A stretch of 33,042 nucleotides of DNA, from the NCBI GenBank assembly GCA_020832655.1, contig JAFIEF010000034.1, positions 1 through 33,042 of the forward strand, in the 5' to 3' direction. This document shows positions 31,948-33,042 of the stretch, in pieces (position 1 is the first letter of the stretch; every line of letters starts with the position of its first letter). A program made the translations under genes and the position numbers. This stretch comes from Paracoccaceae bacterium (GTDB taxonomy: Bacteria; Pseudomonadota; Alphaproteobacteria; Rhodobacterales; Rhodobacteraceae). The notes beneath the pieces are model-generated. The model had not been told where the DNA came from and ran no database searches. It saw only the letters and a program-made list of their open reading frames with translations.

Positions 31948-32792
31948 CGCCGGTCAATGATATCCGTTGTGATCTGGGCGAGGGGGCTTTCTGGCACCCT
32001 GTGCGCGACGAGTTCTTCTGGTTCGACATTACAGGCCGCAAGCTGCACTCCATCGCGCGCAGTTGGGATTTTGATGAAATGCCTTCGGCTATGGGGTGGA
32101 TCAGCGCGGATGAGGTCATGATTGCGACGGAAACCCGTTTGCTGGTGTTCAGCCTTGGCACCGGCACCGCCCGCACGCTCTGTGCGCTTGAAGCGCAAAA
32201 CCCCACCACCCGCTCGAATGATGGCCGCGCCGACCCAAGGGGCGGTTTCTGGATCGGCACAATGGGCAAACAGGCGCAGAAGGGCGCAGGGGCGATCTGG
32301 CGCTACTGGCGCGGGGAATTGCGCAGACTTTACGCGGGCCTGACCATACCAAACGCCATCAGTTTTGCCCCTGACGGGCAAAGCGCCTGTTTCACCGACA
32401 CTGTGACGCGCCGGATAATGCGCGTTTCGCTGGATGCAGAGGGCTGGCCCAGGGGCGCGCCCGATTGCTGGCTGGATCTGACCGAAGCGGGGCTGAACCC
32501 CGATGGCGCGGTGTTCGATGCGGCGGGCAATTTCTGGGTTGCGCAATGGGGGGCGGGCCGCGTGGCAGCCTACGCCCCGGACGGGCAGTTCTTGTGCGCA
32601 GTGGAATTTCCTGCTGCCCACTGTTCCTGCCCGGCTTTCGGCGGCAGGGGGCTTGATGATCTTTACTGCACCACGGCGCGGCAAGGGCTGCGCCTGCCGA
32701 CACAACTGGACGGGGCAGCATTTTGCGCCAAAGGCACTGGGCGTGGTCAGGAAGAACACCGGCTGGAACTTGATGAACCGAACAGCGCGTGA
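31944..32792 (+). CDS. SMP-30/gluconolactonase-family sugar lactonase
   Basis: This 282-residue beta-propeller should open an aldonolactone formed by the dehydrogenase. The metal ligands can be placed at E13 (LGEGAFWHP), N137 (IPNAISFAPDG) and D187 (NPDGAVFD), with SNDGRADPRGGFWIGTMG (91-108) as the substrate-lid signature. The C-terminal part after DDLYCTTARQGL is somewhat unusual but alignable, so no frameshift is required. The start overlaps the dgoA remnant stop. Location and partners suggest galactono- or arabinono-lactone as substrate; the sugar acid dehydratase needed to complete the pathway is not in the window. Confidence 0.88.
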   Translation: MTPVNDIRCDLGEGAFWHPVRDEFFWFDITGRKLHSIARSWDFDEMPSAMGWISADEVMIATETRLLVFSLGTGTARTLCALEAQNPTTRSNDGRADPRGGFWIGTMGKQAQKGAGAIWRYWRGELRRLYAGLTIPNAISFAPDGQSACFTDTVTRRIMRVSLDAEGWPRGAPDCWLDLTEAGLNPDGAVFDAAGNFWVAQWGAGRVAAYAPDGQFLCAVEFPAAHCSCPAFGGRGLDDLYCTTARQGLRLPTQLDGAAFCAKGTGRGQEEHRLELDEPNSA

Positions 32793-32905
32793 TCGCGGGT
32801 GCTGACTGTTCTCGGGCGGCGCGCGGCGGCATCCGGCATGGCGCGGTGGGTGGCGTCGAGTTGCTCCGGCCGCTCGGCCATGCGGTTCGGTAGGCCTGCA
32901 ACAGT

Positions 32906-33042
32906 TCACTGCGTTTTCATCTGATCCGTAAGCGGAATGAAACCACCAGTGTCATCATCATAACCAGGACCGAGTTCGGCTAAAGCTATTTCAGAAAAAG
33001 TTGACAGACTTTGTCGGTTCGAAATTGCGACAAAACAAAAGG
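32906..33042 (-). CDS. Partial gene entering from the right edge (C-terminal 44 residues)
   Basis: The minus-strand frame is open from the window edge to TGA at 32906-32908 and ends FSEIALAELGPGYDDDTGGF, then IPLTDQMKTQ. The sequence looks like a genuine protein terminus, but I do not recognise the family. The 113 bp between it and the lactonase show no clear terminator. Confidence 0.4.
   Translation of the reverse strand, partial: FCFVAISNRQSLSTFSEIALAELGPGYDDDTGGFIPLTDQMKTQ

Noticed and set aside
32640-32792. Possible frameshift at the end of the lactonase
   Set aside because: The reading frame still aligns with the family to the end (DDLYCTTARQGL, then HRLEL), and length is near normal.
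1-33042. Search for tRNA, rRNA and CRISPR repeats
   Set aside because: No cloverleaf-like sequence, rRNA segment or regularly spaced repeat was noticed by eye on either strand.

Overview
The window looks like a chromosomal stretch from an alphaproteobacterium, most likely family Rhodobacteraceae. The reasons are the overall high-GC coding style, an EPS-type MarR regulator, and a free-standing pair of genes resembling the head-spike base and head-spike proteins of the Rhodobacter capsulatus gene transfer agent (GTA). No rRNA, tRNA or CRISPR array was seen.

Region 1 (about 1-6325) is a decayed mobilisable island. It holds a transposase fragment at the left edge, a small island-type protein, an HTH-Fic protein behind an array of five ATTCGTTTCG-like sites, and a MobC/relaxase pair. 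The relaxase is cut in two by an IS1634-family insertion sequence. Gene debris follows, including the tail of a PEP-utilising enzyme.

Region 2 (6326-11241) is housekeeping or accessory. An AraC regulator with an N-terminal membrane domain is followed on the minus strand by a DUF2306 membrane protein and a class C beta-lactamase-like serine hydrolase. A secreted alpha/beta hydrolase diverges from the regulator across a tandem 21-bp-spaced operator. A small-molecule methyltransferase ends the region.

Region 3 (11816-26799) is an exopolysaccharide (EPS) locus. The plus-strand run is MarR-EPS regulator, manB, manC, GT4, gmd, fcl, a DUF115 protein, a Wzx-like flippase, a Wzy-like polymerase and a sulfotransferase. 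Together they give a complete route from mannose-6-phosphate to GDP-L-fucose plus repeat-unit flipping, polymerisation and probably sulfation. A convergent minus-strand run carries a GT2 glycosyltransferase, a NeuA-like cytidylyltransferase, a D-2-hydroxyacid dehydrogenase and a methyltransferase. No initiating sugar-phosphate transferase and no Wza/Wzc export genes are in the window.

Region 4 (27105-29901) holds a secreted LysM protein whose C-terminal domain resembles phage/GTA spike domains. Convergent to it is a three-gene minus-strand operon: spike base (ghsA-like), spike (ghsB-like) and an uncharacterised 88-residue protein. In R. capsulatus the head spikes bind the capsule, so finding them beside an EPS locus suggests a linked receptor/spike cassette.

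Region 5 (30129-32792) is a De Ley-Doudoroff-type sugar-oxidation operon: SDR sugar dehydrogenase, dgoK kinase, a 51-codon dgoA remnant with a large internal in-frame deletion, and an SMP-30 lactonase. The lost aldolase core and a lysine-to-asparagine change at the dehydrogenase active site suggest decay or repurposing. A partial minus-strand gene runs off the right edge.
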